A stretch of DNA of 64,000 bases, from positions 30,929,501 through 30,993,500 of the forward strand of contig NC_091661.1 of NCBI RefSeq assembly GCF_042453785.1, written 5' to 3'. The position numbers and the translations under genes were made by a program. Below the pieces are notes generated by a model. The model searched no databases. It saw only the letters and a program-made list of their open reading frames with translations, and was not told the origin of the DNA. Origin of the DNA: Malus domestica (Eukaryota; Streptophyta; Magnoliopsida; Rosales; Rosaceae). Within the stretch, counting starts at the first letter, position 1, and every line of letters begins with the position of its first letter. Shown in pieces: positions 49,859 to 60,966 of the stretch.

Positions 49859-50888
49859 ACTTGGCTTTTGTTGGACCTTATTTGTGTCCCCAAATCCCAA
49901 TCTTGTACATAATAAACATTAATTTAATAAATCAGATAAGCGTAATGTATAATTTTTTTTAATGATACAAAGCATTATGTAGCCGATCCCACTTAGCGGG
50001 ATAAGGCTTGGTTGTTGTTGTTGTTGTTTTGATACAACACGTTGTATATTTCTCACAAGGGTTTTGGTTCAGCCCTGTTCAGCAGCAGGATGCTTTGCTT
50101 CTCGGTAGAAATTTGTGAGCTTGACTTTCTGCTTTACCCAGAACCTTGGAAATATACAAATAACTTTTAATCAGAAATAGAACTTGAGGATGCTAAACAG
50201 ACAATGATAAAAAAATTATGTTATTTTCGGATTTAAATTAGAGGAGTGATAGGAATCTTTTTGTTCTATATTTAGATTATTTTTCACATAATTGGTTTTG
50301 AAAGATCAATATCGAGAGACTCATCCACCGAAGACTTTATCGCACCTTTAGATCTCCATCTCTTGAGTCGAGTTCAATCTTTGGCGGGTATTGTTTTCTT
50401 TTTGGGTAAGTGGGATCCAAAAGGATCGCCAACGAGGAACTTTTATTAAAACAAACACACACTTACAAACCAAACAAAGGTCCAAATTATTCCTAGAAAC
50501 AAACAAAGAACGGACTTAAAAACAAAGAAAACAAAGAAAACACAGAAAAAGAGCCCAACAATAGTGAAGCCTAAACAAAAACGAACTGCCAAGAACCACC
50601 CACTGTGTTCTCCACCGCCGATCCGAGAATCAGCCAGCCGTCCGATCTACCTTCCACCATAGATCATCACCTCCACAGGCACCACTTGCACATAGCCATC
50701 AACAAGAGATAGTTGGCGAGAGAGAAGCCAACCATCGGAAAAAAGCTCTGGGAAATTCCCGAGCAACACTGCCGGAAACGGTGGACAACAAGGAGACCGT
50801 GGTGGTGTGGGAGACACCCGAGTCGGATACAACACCGGAACTCTACACACGAACTCAACATAAAACATGGAAAAACGAAGCAAGGAAG
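49859..50888. other. CLPX downstream region and repeat-like sequence
   Basis: CLPX 3' UTR with the SINE tail at 49975-50027, then AT-rich DNA. From about 50400 to 50888 sequence of different composition (A-rich, then GC-richer) continues after the hAT-like insert, at 51803-52060. It is probably an older transposable element but I cannot assign a class. Confidence 0.4.
49975..50027 (+). mobile_element. Au-like SINE 3' end
   Basis: TGTAGCCGATCCCACTTAGC and GGGATAAGGCTTGG followed by (TTG)n match the characteristic 3' end of plant Au SINEs. The tRNA-related head is absent, so this is a 5'-truncated copy just past the CLPX stop, possibly inside its 3' UTR. Confidence 0.65.
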
Positions 50889-51794
50889 CAGGGCCGCCTC
50901 AGGCTCAGTGAGGGCAGGGCGACTGTCCGGGGCCTAAAAAAGTTGGGGGCACCAAAATTATTAGGGTGATATATTTATATATGTTTTTATAAGAGTATAA
51001 AATTATAAAATTTGGTTTAGTGACTAAGAAATTTAACCAAAATGGGTGGTTTTGTTGTTTAAAATTAATGAAATGAGAAGGTATTAGGTTCAAAACACCA
51101 TGGGTGCTTATTTACATTCCAATTTTTACAAATTTCTTTTCATAATTGTATAAATTTATAAAATTTGGCTAAATGATCAAGAAGTTTAATTAGAAGCAAT
51201 GATTTTTGTTGTTTAAAATTAATGAGAGGTCATAAGTTCGAAATGCTATGTGCATGTCTATTTTTTTCAATTTTTACAAATTTTTGTTTGGTTGTTAATT
51301 TATTTACTAGCTCGTAGTTATATGAGTTGCTATTTTTAAACATCTGTTCCAATTCAAGTCTAATCTTCAACAAAGAATAACGTGTAGACTAAATTTTTTG
51401 ACCAAATTTGCAAATAATATTACATGTCATCAAAAGGTTTAACTTAGTGGTCATTCATTACTTATACATATCCTTAAGGACTCGAAAACATTATTATTTT
51501 TTTAGTCTTATATTGACGAGATTAGTAAATAAGAAAAAATACCTCAAGATTTATATAAAAACACTTTAAAAGTTCAGATGGAAAACGAAACTCATAATCT
51601 ATCTACTTGTAGGCTCGAAGTTTCTTGGTTTCCCTCTCTCGATACAAAATAAATTAGTTATTATGTGTTTCTAAATTATTGAGTTTGAAGTGCTTTTTCT
51701 AAATATAATTTTATCGATGTCTTACGTGTGAAAACAAATAATTTTTTTATATGAAGTGAGGGCCATGAAAATAATAATCTCTGGACCGGCCTTG
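50889..51794. mobile_element. non-autonomous hAT-like transposon, 906 bp
   Basis: Terminal inverted repeats: left CAGGGCCGCCTCAGG; right end reads CTCTGGACCGGCCTTG, the approximate inverse. It is flanked by perfect 8-bp CAAGGAAG duplications at 50881-50888 and 51795-51802, the hAT signature. The interior is AT-rich with two diverged direct repeats (around 50995-51110 and 51140-51290, sharing AAAATTTGG and GTTTAAAATTAATGA). No transposase frame. Confidence 0.8.
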
Positions 51795-51802
51795 CAAGGA
51801 AG

Positions 51803-52805
51803 GGCCATGAAAAGGGATACCCACCGGGGTTGAGGAATTGGAAAGGCCAGAGAGGAAAATTAGAAGAACCATAAGCAAATGGAAGGGGAGAAGAAAGAAA
51901 AAACAAAAACCAAAAACCACCCACCGATCCCACCTGCAGCTAGGATCGGCGGTACCAAACAAAAACACGATTGGGAAATCACTCACACCATATGGTGAGA
52001 AGCACCCTCAAACAAAGGGAAGGACTCTCACAAGGAGAGAAAAGAGGAAAGTATTCTTACTTCACTTTTCTTTGGCAGGTACTGTTTGGTCTGGAGTGCG
52101 GTGCATCTTTTTCGATAATGAATCCATGTTTGAAGATAAGTGGAACGATAATCTAGTCTAAAAAAGAAAACGCCTAGAACTAGAAAATAAGCGATTTGGA
52201 TCGTTATACAACATCAATAAGAATCAGAAAAAATTGGAAAAGAAAAAAAATTCCACGTTTTACGTGTGTGGTATAAAGCGTAGAACCAAACCGGTAATGA
52301 CGTATGTGCGGCACTACGACATTCTCTAATCAAATCGTAAACGAATTGTCCTGAAACTTTTTGGCTTAGGACAATAAAGCGGATTAAATAATTAACTCAA
52401 TCCACAATAGCCGTCCGATTTCAATCCCACTCTCAATTACTTTTCGAATCAACGGCCACCCTTGTCCCTCTCTTTTTCTCTCTCCTCACTCAGACGAAGA
52501 GAGAGAGAGAGGGAGCGGAGAAGGAAAGAAAGAACCTTTTTTTCACAGAAGAGGGGGTTGGAATCCCATCAATCCATCTTCCCCCTCCTTCGCTCCCTCC
52601 TTTTTCTTCCACTCTCTGAAAATTTCCCGGAAAATAATAGGGAAGAAGGAAGGTCCGAGAGAAACCCAGCAGCTCCGAGCAATCGGTCCTTCGATTTATG
52701 GGTTCGCTTCGGGATTTTGATTAGTGGGTTTTGGATAAGTTTCCATTTTTTCAATTGGGTTTGGTGAAAACTTCGATCTTTTGGGGGTGTTCGAGGGGAA
52801 GAGCG
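51803..52805. promoter_or_regulatory. old repeat remnant then SINA upstream region
   Basis: The first ~250 bp continue the repeat interrupted by the hAT-like insert. From about 52440 the sequence is CT/GA-rich and then unique, consistent with promoter and leader of the RING gene at 52806. No gene is seen. Confidence 0.45.
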
Positions 52806-54956
52806 ATGGACTTGGAAAGCATCGAGTGTGTGTCGTCCTCAGATGGACTCGATGAGGACGAGATCCATCCCCACCACAACACTCTGCACCCGCATCCTCA
52901 TCCTCATCAGCACCACCATGAATTTTCCAAGCCCAGAAGCAATGTCACCACCAACGCCACCATCAACGGGCCCACCGCCATTGCTCCCGCCACCAGCGTC
53001 CACGAGCTGCTCGAATGCCCCGTCTGCACCAATTCCATGTACCCGCCAATCCATCAGGTCATTTTTCTCTCTATTTTTCCTGCATTTGGTTTTAATTTTA
53101 TTGAATTGGGGTTTTGTTTGGGTATTGGTAATTTTGTTGCTTGCATTTCTGTTTATTGAGTGCAAATGGAAACTTGGGCTTTTGAATGAATTGATTAATT
53201 TGATGTATTTGTGGTTTTCTTCTGTTGGAAATTGGTCTTTTTGATTCGATTTGTGGAACTAGGCTTTGGGTCGAGTTTGGCTTTAGGATTTTGGATAGAT
53301 GATATATGGTTCTACTGAAAGCCGACTGGGGTTTGATTGTATGAACGAGCGATGATAACTAGATTACGGATCTTTTGGGTCCGCGGATGATTCAGATAGA
53401 TGATCCAGGTAGATGATCCAGGTGCTGCTGATTTAGTATTTGGAGTCATGGAATGTTCTTACTAAGAATGTAAAAGTTAGTCAACTTTGTCAAATACAAG
53501 CTCCTGACTCTGCAAGAAGGGTGTGTTCCGGGCACCATTGAAACTTTCAATCACTTCTGGTTGTAGTTTCAATCACTTCTGGTTGTAGTTTCAATCACTT
53601 CTGGTTGTTCTTGTGAAAACTATAGTACATTAACTGTTGTTGCGGTCCAATGAAACACGGGTTCCTTACTGAGGATGCACAATTTACCATTTTAAGTAGC
53701 TGGAACTTTTTTTCCCAAGACCTCCTTGGCATGCATATGCTTATTTCCGTTGGTCTGAACCGTAGTTTTGCATTGACGTGAGTTTGGTGCGTCGTGCGGA
53801 AAGTTTTCTTGTTATTGAAAGATGGATACTGTATTGATTTCTCTAATATCATGATGGTTATTGTAATTCTGATGAACTGATCTCCTTTTCTGATATAAAA
53901 TTTGCTTATCTGCAGTGCCACAATGGCCACACACTCTGTTCCACTTGTAAATCGAGGGTACACAATCGCTGCCCCACTTGTAGACAGGAGCTTGGAGATA
54001 TTAGGTGTTTAGCGCTGGAGAAGGTGGCCGAGTCACTTGAGTTACCCTGCAAGTATTACGCCTTGGGATGCCCAGAGATATTCCCGTACTACAGCAAACT
54101 AAAGCATGAATCGGTGTGCAACTTCAGACCGTACAATTGCCCTTATGCTGGATCGGAGTGCTCTGTTGTTGGAGACATCCCTTTCCTGGTTGCCCATCTA
54201 AGGGATGATCACAAGGTGGACATGCACACAGGATGCACATTCAACCATCGTTATGTGAAGTCAAATCCGCGGGAAGTAGAGAACGCCACATGGATGCTAA
54301 CAGTAAGTGGCATGGAATTTAACTATAATGCAAATTTCTGTGGTTTGTCTATTGTTTGTCCCTCTAACGCCTTTGGCGATGATTACTGCTCTATCGAGAA
54401 TGGAACAATCAAGTTAAATTTGCTCCTAATGTTAAGGGTTGCATGCAGTTGATCGCGTTTTCTGTTTTCTGTAAGTAGCATGTTAGAGGATGTGGTTAAA
54501 TCAACCGTGTTCCATCCCGCCAATCGGGACTGCCTGCAAGCTAGGCTTCATTCTCAATGTGCTTATACCTGAATTGTCTGCTTTTCCTGTCAGGTCTTCC
54601 ATTGTTTTGGTCAATACTTCTGCCTACATTTTGAAGCCTTCCAGCTCGGCATGGCTCCTGTTTATATGGCATTCCTACGTTTTATGGGCGACGAGAATGA
54701 GGCCCGGAATTACAGCTACAGCTTAGAGGTTGGAGCGAATGGCAGGAAACTCATATGGGAGGGGACACCACGAAGTGTCCGTGATAGCCACCGGAAGGTC
54801 AGGGATAGCCACGATGGTCTCATTATCCAACGAAACATGGCTCTGTTCTTCTCCGGAGGCGACAGGAAGGAGCTGAAGCTGAGAGTTACCGGGAGGATAT
54901 GGAAGGAACAGCAAAATCAAGATTCTGGGGTGTGCATACCAAACCTGTGTAGCTAA
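52806..54956 (+). CDS. SINA/SIAH-type RING E3 ubiquitin ligase (SINAT-like)
   Basis: Three exons: 52806-53057, 53916-54302 and 54594-54956, giving 333 residues. SINAT proteins ubiquitinate substrates such as transcription factors and trafficking or autophagy proteins, usually as dimers. After a His-rich N-terminus (HPHPHPHQHHH, ~25-38), a C3HC4 RING runs from CPVC at ~71 through HNGHTLCSTC to RCPTC at ~106. Intron 1 splits the RING right before the CHNGH segment, as in plant SINATs. A SIAH zinc finger (~123-183) has CKYYALGCPEIFPYY and CPYAGSEC then HLRDDHKVDMH. The TRAF-like substrate domain continues to the end. Exon 3 contains FHCFGQYFCLHFEAF and FLRFMGDENEARNYSY. It converges on the PPR gene with 298 bp between stops. 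Confidence 0.95.
53548..53609 (+). repeat. three-copy 22-bp tandem repeat in SINA intron 1
   Basis: The unit containing TTTCAATCACTTCTGGTTGT occurs three times in a row; intronic with no apparent coding role. Confidence 0.9.
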
Positions 54957-55254
54957 GACAAATGATTTTGAAAACTTTAATGTTTGTTACTTGAGACACT
55001 GTCGTGTGTTGTTGTACCTGTGCCAGCTTCTTCCTGGTACGTTGTAACGAACCCGGTTTCTTGAGTTTGGGAAGTTTTCAGCTTTAATAAAATTGTATAA
55101 TACGCAGGCGTTTTCTTCATTTTCAATTTGCTTGGTAACAATACAACTAGCATGCTTTTGAATCAAGACAATTCCAATAAGCCTCAATGCCATAAACCCA
55201 CTAATTCCAACTGAGAAAAACGATCTATCACAAATTTTCACCAGTTACCCAAAT

Positions 55255-57210
55255 TCAAACCGATACCTGCTCAGTTGCGCCGTCACTTTTGGACTCTATC
55301 TCAGCTGAGCCTTGGCCTTCTTCTCCGCTACGTTCCTCCTGACCAGTCTGTGCAGCTTCACTCGCTGAGGCAGCTTCACTCGCTGAGGCAGCTTCACTTG
55401 CATTTTCAGTGGCCTCTGTAGAGCCTGCCTCAGGTTCTTTATTCCCGAACAACTTGGATGGAAGTAAGGAGGAGACAGCAGCTCTTGCACTTCTCTTTGC
55501 CGCTTCTGCTGCCTCGAGCTCCTTAGCCTTAACTTCAGCCTTCTGCCTTTCTTTCTCCTCCATAAGCTTCCCCACTTCGTCCTCTCTCCCATCCTTTCTC
55601 AGCAACCCTTTAACAAACTCCTGCACCTCCTCATCGAATTCAACCCCATCGTCATCCAGCATTGTATCTACCACATTAAGCACCTCATCGAGTTTACCAG
55701 CATCACTCAACGTCTTCATTATAAACTGATAGCTTGGAATGTCCATCTTGAGCTTCTTCACCATCAAATCGAAAAACGATTTAGCCTCGTCAATTTTTCC
55801 TACCTTAACCAATCCATCAGCCAACTTATTATAAACCGCCAAATTCGGCCTCAGCTTGGCATCAACCATTTTTCTGAAGTACTCAGCTGCATCAGCGGGC
55901 CTATTCTCCTCGAAACAAGTATCCATCAACAAAACGTATGTAAACTCATCTGGATTCACTCCCTTGTCGGGCATTTCTCCATAAAGCTCTTCAGCTTCAC
56001 TCAGCATCCCATTCTTGCACAATTGGTCAATCAAATTATTGAATGACAATGCGTCCGGACTACACCTATAGTCTCCCATCTTCCTGAAAACCTCAATGGC
56101 ATCCTTAAACCTCCCCTCTGCGCAATACCCGTTCGCCATCACATTGAAGCTTCCCAAATTCACAGCCAAACGCTTCGGCGGGTTATGCTCCTGGATCATC
56201 CTATCAAACAATCTCAATGCCTCGTCAAACTTGCCATTCTTGCTCAAGGCATCCAAAACAGAATTATAAGCCACGGCGCTCATCTTCACCTTGGAACTCT
56301 CTCCCACAGCCTCCTCATAACAATCCATGGCCTCCTTCTCCATCTCCCTCATGAAATACCCCTTCATCAAGCTCCCATACACAACCCCATCTTCCACAGC
56401 CCCTCCCAACTTCTCCTTCAACTCCTCATAAAGCTTGAAAACCCCATCCGAATCCGAATTCTTCACACATCCCTGCATCAAGTAATGGTAAACAACCGGG
56501 TCCGGCACGAAACCCTTGACATCAATTTCCTCCTTGAGCTCCATAGCCCTGTCCAATTTATTGTTATCCACCAACCCTTTGATCAAAATCCGATAAGTGG
56601 TGGGGGAAGGGTTGAAGGGGGCGTCATTGATCAGCTGCTTGTAGTGTTCCATGGCGGTATCGGGCTTGCGACAATCCATATAAGTCTGGAAGATGAGATT
56701 GTGAGTGATGATATTGGGGGCAACGCCGGCCTGAGTGATGAAACGGTGGAGGGTGAGGAGGTCGGAGTACTTGGACTGACGGAGCTGAGCAGTGAGCACG
56801 GCGTTGACGGTGAAAATGGTGGGTCGGCAGTTGGAGTAGATGGAGTGGCGGGTGTAGAGAGCAGCCTCCTCGAGATCATTCTGGCGGACGAGGGTGAGAA
56901 TGCGGTTGTGGAGGTTGAGGCGGTTGCCGGAGAGGGCCGAAACGGGTTCAGGGAGCTTGGGGGCGTTAGGGTTTATTTGGGGTTTTGGGGACTGTTGCTG
57001 TTGTTGCTGCTGGTTGCGGTGGAGGGAGGAGAGAGGGGGTTCGAGGCGGAGGCGGCGCTTGCGCTGGCGTCGTTCGGCGGCGGCTTCTTCGGGGGTGGCG
57101 AAGGAGAGAAAACGGAGGGAGATGAAAGAGGGTGGCGCTAAACGGCGGCGAATTGGGGGCTTTGCTAGGGTTTTGAGGTGGGTAAGGAAGGTGGGTTTGG
57201 AGAGAGCCAT
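55255..57210 (-). CDS. P-class PPR protein, mitochondrial type (NUWA/EMB1796-like)
   Basis: Single exon of 651 residues. P-class PPR proteins bind organellar RNA through tandem 35-residue helical repeats. Residues 1-40 are Arg/Ser-rich without acidic residues ([20 protein letters not shown]), a probable mitochondrial presequence. A Gln run (7 Gln, ~67-73) is followed by about ten PPR motifs from ~100 to 500, for example [40 protein letters not shown] and [20 protein letters not shown]. The C-terminal 120 residues are a charged coiled-coil-like tail with an [16 protein letters not shown] repeat. Architecture and length resemble Arabidopsis NUWA/EMB1796, which lacks the WQQ repeats of its relative GRP23; that assignment is inference from memory of the family. 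Editing-associated function is therefore not shown here. Confidence 0.85.
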   Translation of the reverse strand: MALSKPTFLTHLKTLAKPPIRRRLAPPSFISLRFLSFATPEEAAAERRQRKRRLRLEPPLSSLHRNQQQQQQQSPKPQINPNAPKLPEPVSALSGNRLNLHNRILTLVRQNDLEEAALYTRHSIYSNCRPTIFTVNAVLTAQLRQSKYSDLLTLHRFITQAGVAPNIITHNLIFQTYMDCRKPDTAMEHYKQLINDAPFNPSPTTYRILIKGLVDNNKLDRAMELKEEIDVKGFVPDPVVYHYLMQGCVKNSDSDGVFKLYEELKEKLGGAVEDGVVYGSLMKGYFMREMEKEAMDCYEEAVGESSKVKMSAVAYNSVLDALSKNGKFDEALRLFDRMIQEHNPPKRLAVNLGSFNVMANGYCAEGRFKDAIEVFRKMGDYRCSPDALSFNNLIDQLCKNGMLSEAEELYGEMPDKGVNPDEFTYVLLMDTCFEENRPADAAEYFRKMVDAKLRPNLAVYNKLADGLVKVGKIDEAKSFFDLMVKKLKMDIPSYQFIMKTLSDAGKLDEVLNVVDTMLDDDGVEFDEEVQEFVKGLLRKDGREDEVGKLMEEKERQKAEVKAKELEAAEAAKRSARAAVSSLLPSKLFGNKEPEAGSTEATENASEAASASEAASASEAAQTGQEERSGEEGQGSAEIESKSDGATEQVSV

Positions 57211-57414
57211 TGATTTGGTTCAGAGTTTCAGAGATTTGGGGTTCTGAGGGGGTTTAGAAAACCTGAAATGGAACAAAGGGATTTCACTGAATTTTGATCA
57301 ACTCGATTTTGTGGTAAAAATTGGGCCTTCAACTTAGAGTTTGTCATAGGCCCATTAGGTTCTATGCTCTCATTTTTTATCAGTAGGCCCATTCATTTAA
57401 CCTCCACCGCTAAG
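57211..57414. promoter_or_regulatory. PPR gene upstream region
   Basis: Short spacer between the PPR start and the MITE at 57415. It holds repeated GGGCC(T/C) and TAGGCCCATT words; (A/T)GGCCCA is known in plants as a TCP/telo-box-associated promoter element of growth and organelle genes. Confidence 0.4.
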
Positions 57415-57612
57415 AGAAGAGATCCTCTCCGGATCTCTTTCACCAAGGCCATCGGATCAAGTGATCCAGGCCTTTGAAATTTCATCAAACGGTCAAAAAT
57501 CATTATAGCTTTTAAGGGGTCAAAACAGGTGGGCCGTTAGATGAAATTTTAAAGACCCGGATCACTTGATCCGATGGCCTTGGTGGAAGAGATCCGGAGA
57601 GGATCTCTTCTC
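57415..57612. mobile_element. hairpin MITE, 198 bp, perfect 9-bp TSD
   Basis: Ends GAGAAGAGATCCTCTCCGGA and its exact inverse TCCGGAGAGGATCTCTTCTC. Flanked by CACCGCTAA at 57406-57414 and 57613-57621. The two arms stay paired for about 60 bp each (GGCCATCGGATCAAGTGATC in both orientations), so it is the freshest copy of the family here. It lies within about 200 bp of the PPR start. Confidence 0.9.
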
Positions 57613-57845
57613 CACCGCTAACTAGTTAGTAAGTTTTTTGTCAAATCAAATACCATGTCAATACGACCTTAATCATTTTATTTTTTTGAATTACTCCAAT
57701 AATTTGACCTAATTTTAGGTCAGAACTGAAAGATGATAATTGTAACAGGGTGACTGGAAGTGGAGGATTAATTATAGATTGGTATGGTAACTAGATCATT
57801 GGTTTATTGTTAAAAAAGAAGTTGGAGAAGTTTCCATGCTAAGCT

Positions 57846-58085
57846 TTGGGTTTTGTTTTATGGGTTGAGATAGCTAAAGCTAGAAATTTCTCTCATCTTA
57901 TTATGGAGGCTGATTCTGCTTTGGTGGTCTTTCTCATTCATGGTTCTCCTAGCTGTAATCATCCTTTCTATGGTCTTGTCTAAGAGTGCAGAAGTTTGAT
58001 CAAAGAGAACTAGAGTTGCAATTTGCAGCATATGTTCATAGAAAACGTAATTTTGCAGCTAACGGGTTAGTCAAGTTGGGTTTAA
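57846..58085 (+). pseudogene. RNase H-like (RVT_3) retroelement fragment
   Basis: The frame reads EIAKARNFSHLIMEADSALVV then HPFYGLV, stop, ECRSLIKEN, as in the RNase H domain of plant LINE-type elements and their domesticated relatives. After a frameshift it continues LQFAAYVHRKRNFAANGLVK, matching the usual end (HVYREANxAADALA). At least two stops and one frameshift show it is dead. Confidence 0.65.
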
Positions 58086-58224
58086 ATAACGACATGGATT
58101 TCTGACGTACTTTTTGTTTTGTGACACACTAATGAAAATTTAAGTAAGGTACACATTAAGATTAGCTATATCGAGCCTAATTTCAATATCATTATTAAGA
58201 GTACAACTTAAATAAGCTTTTACT

Positions 58225-58335
58225 TTTTAGATGGGTTTCGATCCCTCCCCCCCCCCCGAGCACACCCACCCCACCCCCAGGTTTTAGATGGGTTTCGATC
58301 CCCCCCCCCCCACAACACACCCACCCCACCCCCAA
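58225..58335 (+). repeat. poly-C-containing tandem duplication
   Basis: Two units of about 55 bp, each with TTTTAGATGGGTTTCGATC, a run of 9 to 14 C residues, then CACACCCACCCCACCCCCA. Confidence 0.85.
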
Positions 58336-59403
58336 GCTGCGTGGACAGAGCTACATAAGGCCTAGGGATGGCATCCGCCCCCACTCAGATTTTTGGGTGA
58401 GGAAAGCAAAAATGTCATGACAATTAAAACAACAATTAAAATTTTGATTTTGGTTCCAAATATTCCACGTTTTCTAACCTAAATCAAACTCAGTTGAACT
58501 AGGGGTTTCATAAATACATTGGATTCAATTGATGAAGTATCATAATTTAATACAAAAATTTTACTCCAAAGTATTTTATATGAATTTACTTCATTCATTT
58601 GTTTGTGGCATTACAATTTAGAATTTAACTTTCTAATTTAGAGATTTTTTACTGTATTTGGTCATCAATAACCTAAAACCCATCATTTTACTTGGTTGTT
58701 TTAAAACACCCCTAATCAAAAAAATTTCTAGCTTCGTCCTTGCCGGGCTGTATAAATTATTACTTTCTAACCAACTTCTATGGAAATGGAATGCCTAGCC
58801 AGCTAACGTGCACTCAATTGTAACATATATTTTATTGGTCACATCTCCTTCAACAAGACTTTGTCTGCGTTGCAATATTGTTAGTGGAGGTGACTTGATC
58901 AATGAATGGCTTCACAATAAAATTATCGGACACGCAACATTAGCTAACACACTTTCTAATAGAGTTGAGCTGTATTATTATGCACGAGTTGATAGGCTAA
59001 GCCCGCCAAATCAAATTTCAAATAGTTCTCTCATCACATCCAGTCCATTATCACTTGATGCTTCTACTCAGTTTGAATCATTCAAAGACCTTAGGGGTTT
59101 GAATTTTTGAATTTATGAGCTATTTTTTAAAGGAGTTTGATCTTATTTCAAACTCACTCTTGTAAACCATATATAAGCGACGTGAGATATGCAGAAAGCT
59201 AAATTTTCTAGCCAAACTACAATCAAAGTTTCTTATACAAGTATCAAAAGTAAAAAATGTATTAACAAATGCATATACTATTAGTTTTTGAGTGTCCAAA
59301 TAACATACCTATAACTTAACGCAACTATCACAAATATGGTAAGCGAAAGAGATTTGCATTTATCAAATGGAAATTTCATTAACAATTTAAGCCGAAATGG
59401 TTT

Positions 59404-59541
59404 AGGGCAGTGCTATCCACAAACTCATTTATTATCCACAGACTTCTCTTAATTTCCGTCCATTAGATCGAATGAATTGAAGAACATAAAATGACATAAG
59501 GTATATAGGAGGTAAAAAGAAGTATGTGGATAGCACCGTCC
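59404..59541. mobile_element. small TIR MITE
   Basis: Inverted ends GGGCAGTGCTATCCACA and TGTGGATAGCACCGTCC, about 138 bp apart, no coding content. Target duplication not resolved. Confidence 0.6.
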
Positions 59542-59597
59542 AAAATTAATACATACTTCAAGAAGGGACTTGATGAATGAAATAAATTAAACGCATG

Positions 59598-59986
59598 TGT
59601 TTATACCATACTTAGGGTCTCCGTATTTAGATCTCGTATAAATACTCGGGGGACTTAAATGTAATTATGTAATAAAGGAAATAGCAAATATGTAATAAGT
59701 GAGGAGCCCTTATTCTATAAAATGGACTCCTCACTCTCACAATAGGGGAGGCCAATTCCTAAGCCTTCTCACCCCAGAGAGCCTCCTCACATCCCCTAAA
59801 CTCTAAGCTTTCTCAAAGCTCTCACTCTCATATTCAGAGCTCTATCTTCCTCAGAAATACAATATCAGTGTGGATGTAGTCCAAACATTGGGGTGAACCA
59901 CGATACATCTTGTGTTATTTACTTTCTTGCAGATTCACAGTCGGATTTACGTTGTTCCAAGACCCCTCCGGTTTTGTGCATCAACA
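59598..59986 (+). repeat. 5' LTR of gene-capturing retroelement
   Basis: Starts TGTTTATACCATACTTAGGG and ends TTTTGTGCATCAACA (389 bp). It has TATA-like TTCTATAAAATGG at about 59714. Immediately after it, TTTGGCGCCGTCTGTGGGAA resembles a primer-binding site. A matching LTR lies at 62993. Confidence 0.9.
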
Positions 59987-60324
59987 TTTGGCGCCGTCTG
60001 TGGGAATTGACACCAAAAAGCTATGTCGGTTCTCTTTCATTTTTTCATCTCACCATCGTGAGACCTCATCACTGTCCACCTTGAATCTACAAAAAACCCA
60101 AAAAACCTAAAAACCCAAAGCTTTCCCAGAAAACCCAACAGTTCATTCTCTCTCTAACTTTATCTCTCCACATTCCACTTTCAGTCACTTACTCTCTCAC
60201 GCCACCAACTCCAAACGCCCATTCCTCTCTCCCCCTTCCATCCCTCTCTCTCATGCCCTAACTCAGCACCTAATTCACCAGATCTGAGCCCGACCACACC
60301 AGATCGAACCTTAGAGTTTCTCTG

Positions 60325-60700
60325 ATAGAGGAAGCACTGGAGCTCGCGCGTGCCAAGGACACCAAGGAGCACATGGCAGGAGTTGAGTGCCTGCATCAGC
60401 TTCTAGAAGCGTCCAGAAAGAGCCTGACGTCGCTCGTTAACCGCTGCTTGGATCTTCTCAAGAACAACAACTTCAGAGTCTCCCAGGATGCTTTGCAGGC
60501 CCTTACCTCCGTCATTGTGCTCTCCGGCGACTACCTCAAGCTTTGCAGGCCCTTGTCTCCGTCGCTGGGCTTTCCGGCGACCACCTCAAGCTCTATTTCA
60601 ATGTGCTTGTTCCCGCCGTCGTTGAGTGTTTGGGCGATGGAAAACAGCCTGTCTTCCGAATTCGATTGCAGTTTCCAATTTCTGGAATTTCAAATCTTCC
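60325..60700 (+). pseudogene. captured CLASP N-terminal fragment
   Basis: The frame reads EEALELARAKDTKEHMAGVE then LHQLLEASRKSLT, CLDLLKNNNFRVSQDALQAL and LSGDYLKL, matching the start of plant CLASP, a microtubule plus-end protein with TOG domains. The start codon is ATA (60325-60327). About five residues are missing after SRKSLT compared with Arabidopsis. A 50-bp imperfect tandem duplication (60491-60540 and 60541-60590) shifts the frame, after which FNVLVPAVVECLGDGKQPV continues in another frame. Similarity stops at about 60657. The ~200 bp before it look like a 5' UTR. Confidence 0.85.
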
Positions 60701-60759
60701 CACAGTAGTATCCGATAAACAGTAGCCACATGCAATATGATCCGCGACCCTTGCTATTG

Positions 60760-60845
60760 GACAACTTCAAGGGTTTGATTTTTGCTTTGTTTTCAAGTTT
60801 GTTTATCGGTGCTAGTTTCATTGTGAAGAAGAAGGGAAAGGCTGG
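60760..60845 (+). pseudogene. captured NIPA-type magnesium transporter fragment
   Basis: The frame reads DNFKGLIFALFSSLFIGASF then IVKKKGKAG, which matches the first transmembrane segment of plant NIPA (DUF803) transporters (DNVKGLVLALSSSLFIGASF in Arabidopsis, from memory). Only about 28 residues are present, with no start codon; it then breaks into unrelated sequence. Confidence 0.8.
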
Positions 60846-60966
60846 GTTGTCTTCTCATCGGTTCCTTTTACAAATCACAAAACCAGAAGCCGAATGAGAG
60901 ATGGTAGAAATCTGAGTTTTCGATTGATGTAGTGCTTGGGTTGCTAAGGTTTCTCTTTCTGTGAAA

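Larger units (their letters stand above)
57613..59403. other. intergenic with decayed retroelement pieces
   Basis: Holds an RNase H-like remnant (57846-58085) and a poly-C-bearing duplication (58225-58335). The rest is AT-rich. An open frame at 58808-59110 shows no recognised domain. Confidence 0.5.

Noticed and set aside
56185-57141. 318-codon plus-strand frame
   Set aside because: Antisense shadow of the PPR gene; His/Leu/Gly-rich low-complexity, no domain.
60373-60708. Short intact gene starting MAGVECLHQ
   Set aside because: It is the middle of the captured CLASP fragment; the frame after about 60540 results from the 50-bp duplication shift.
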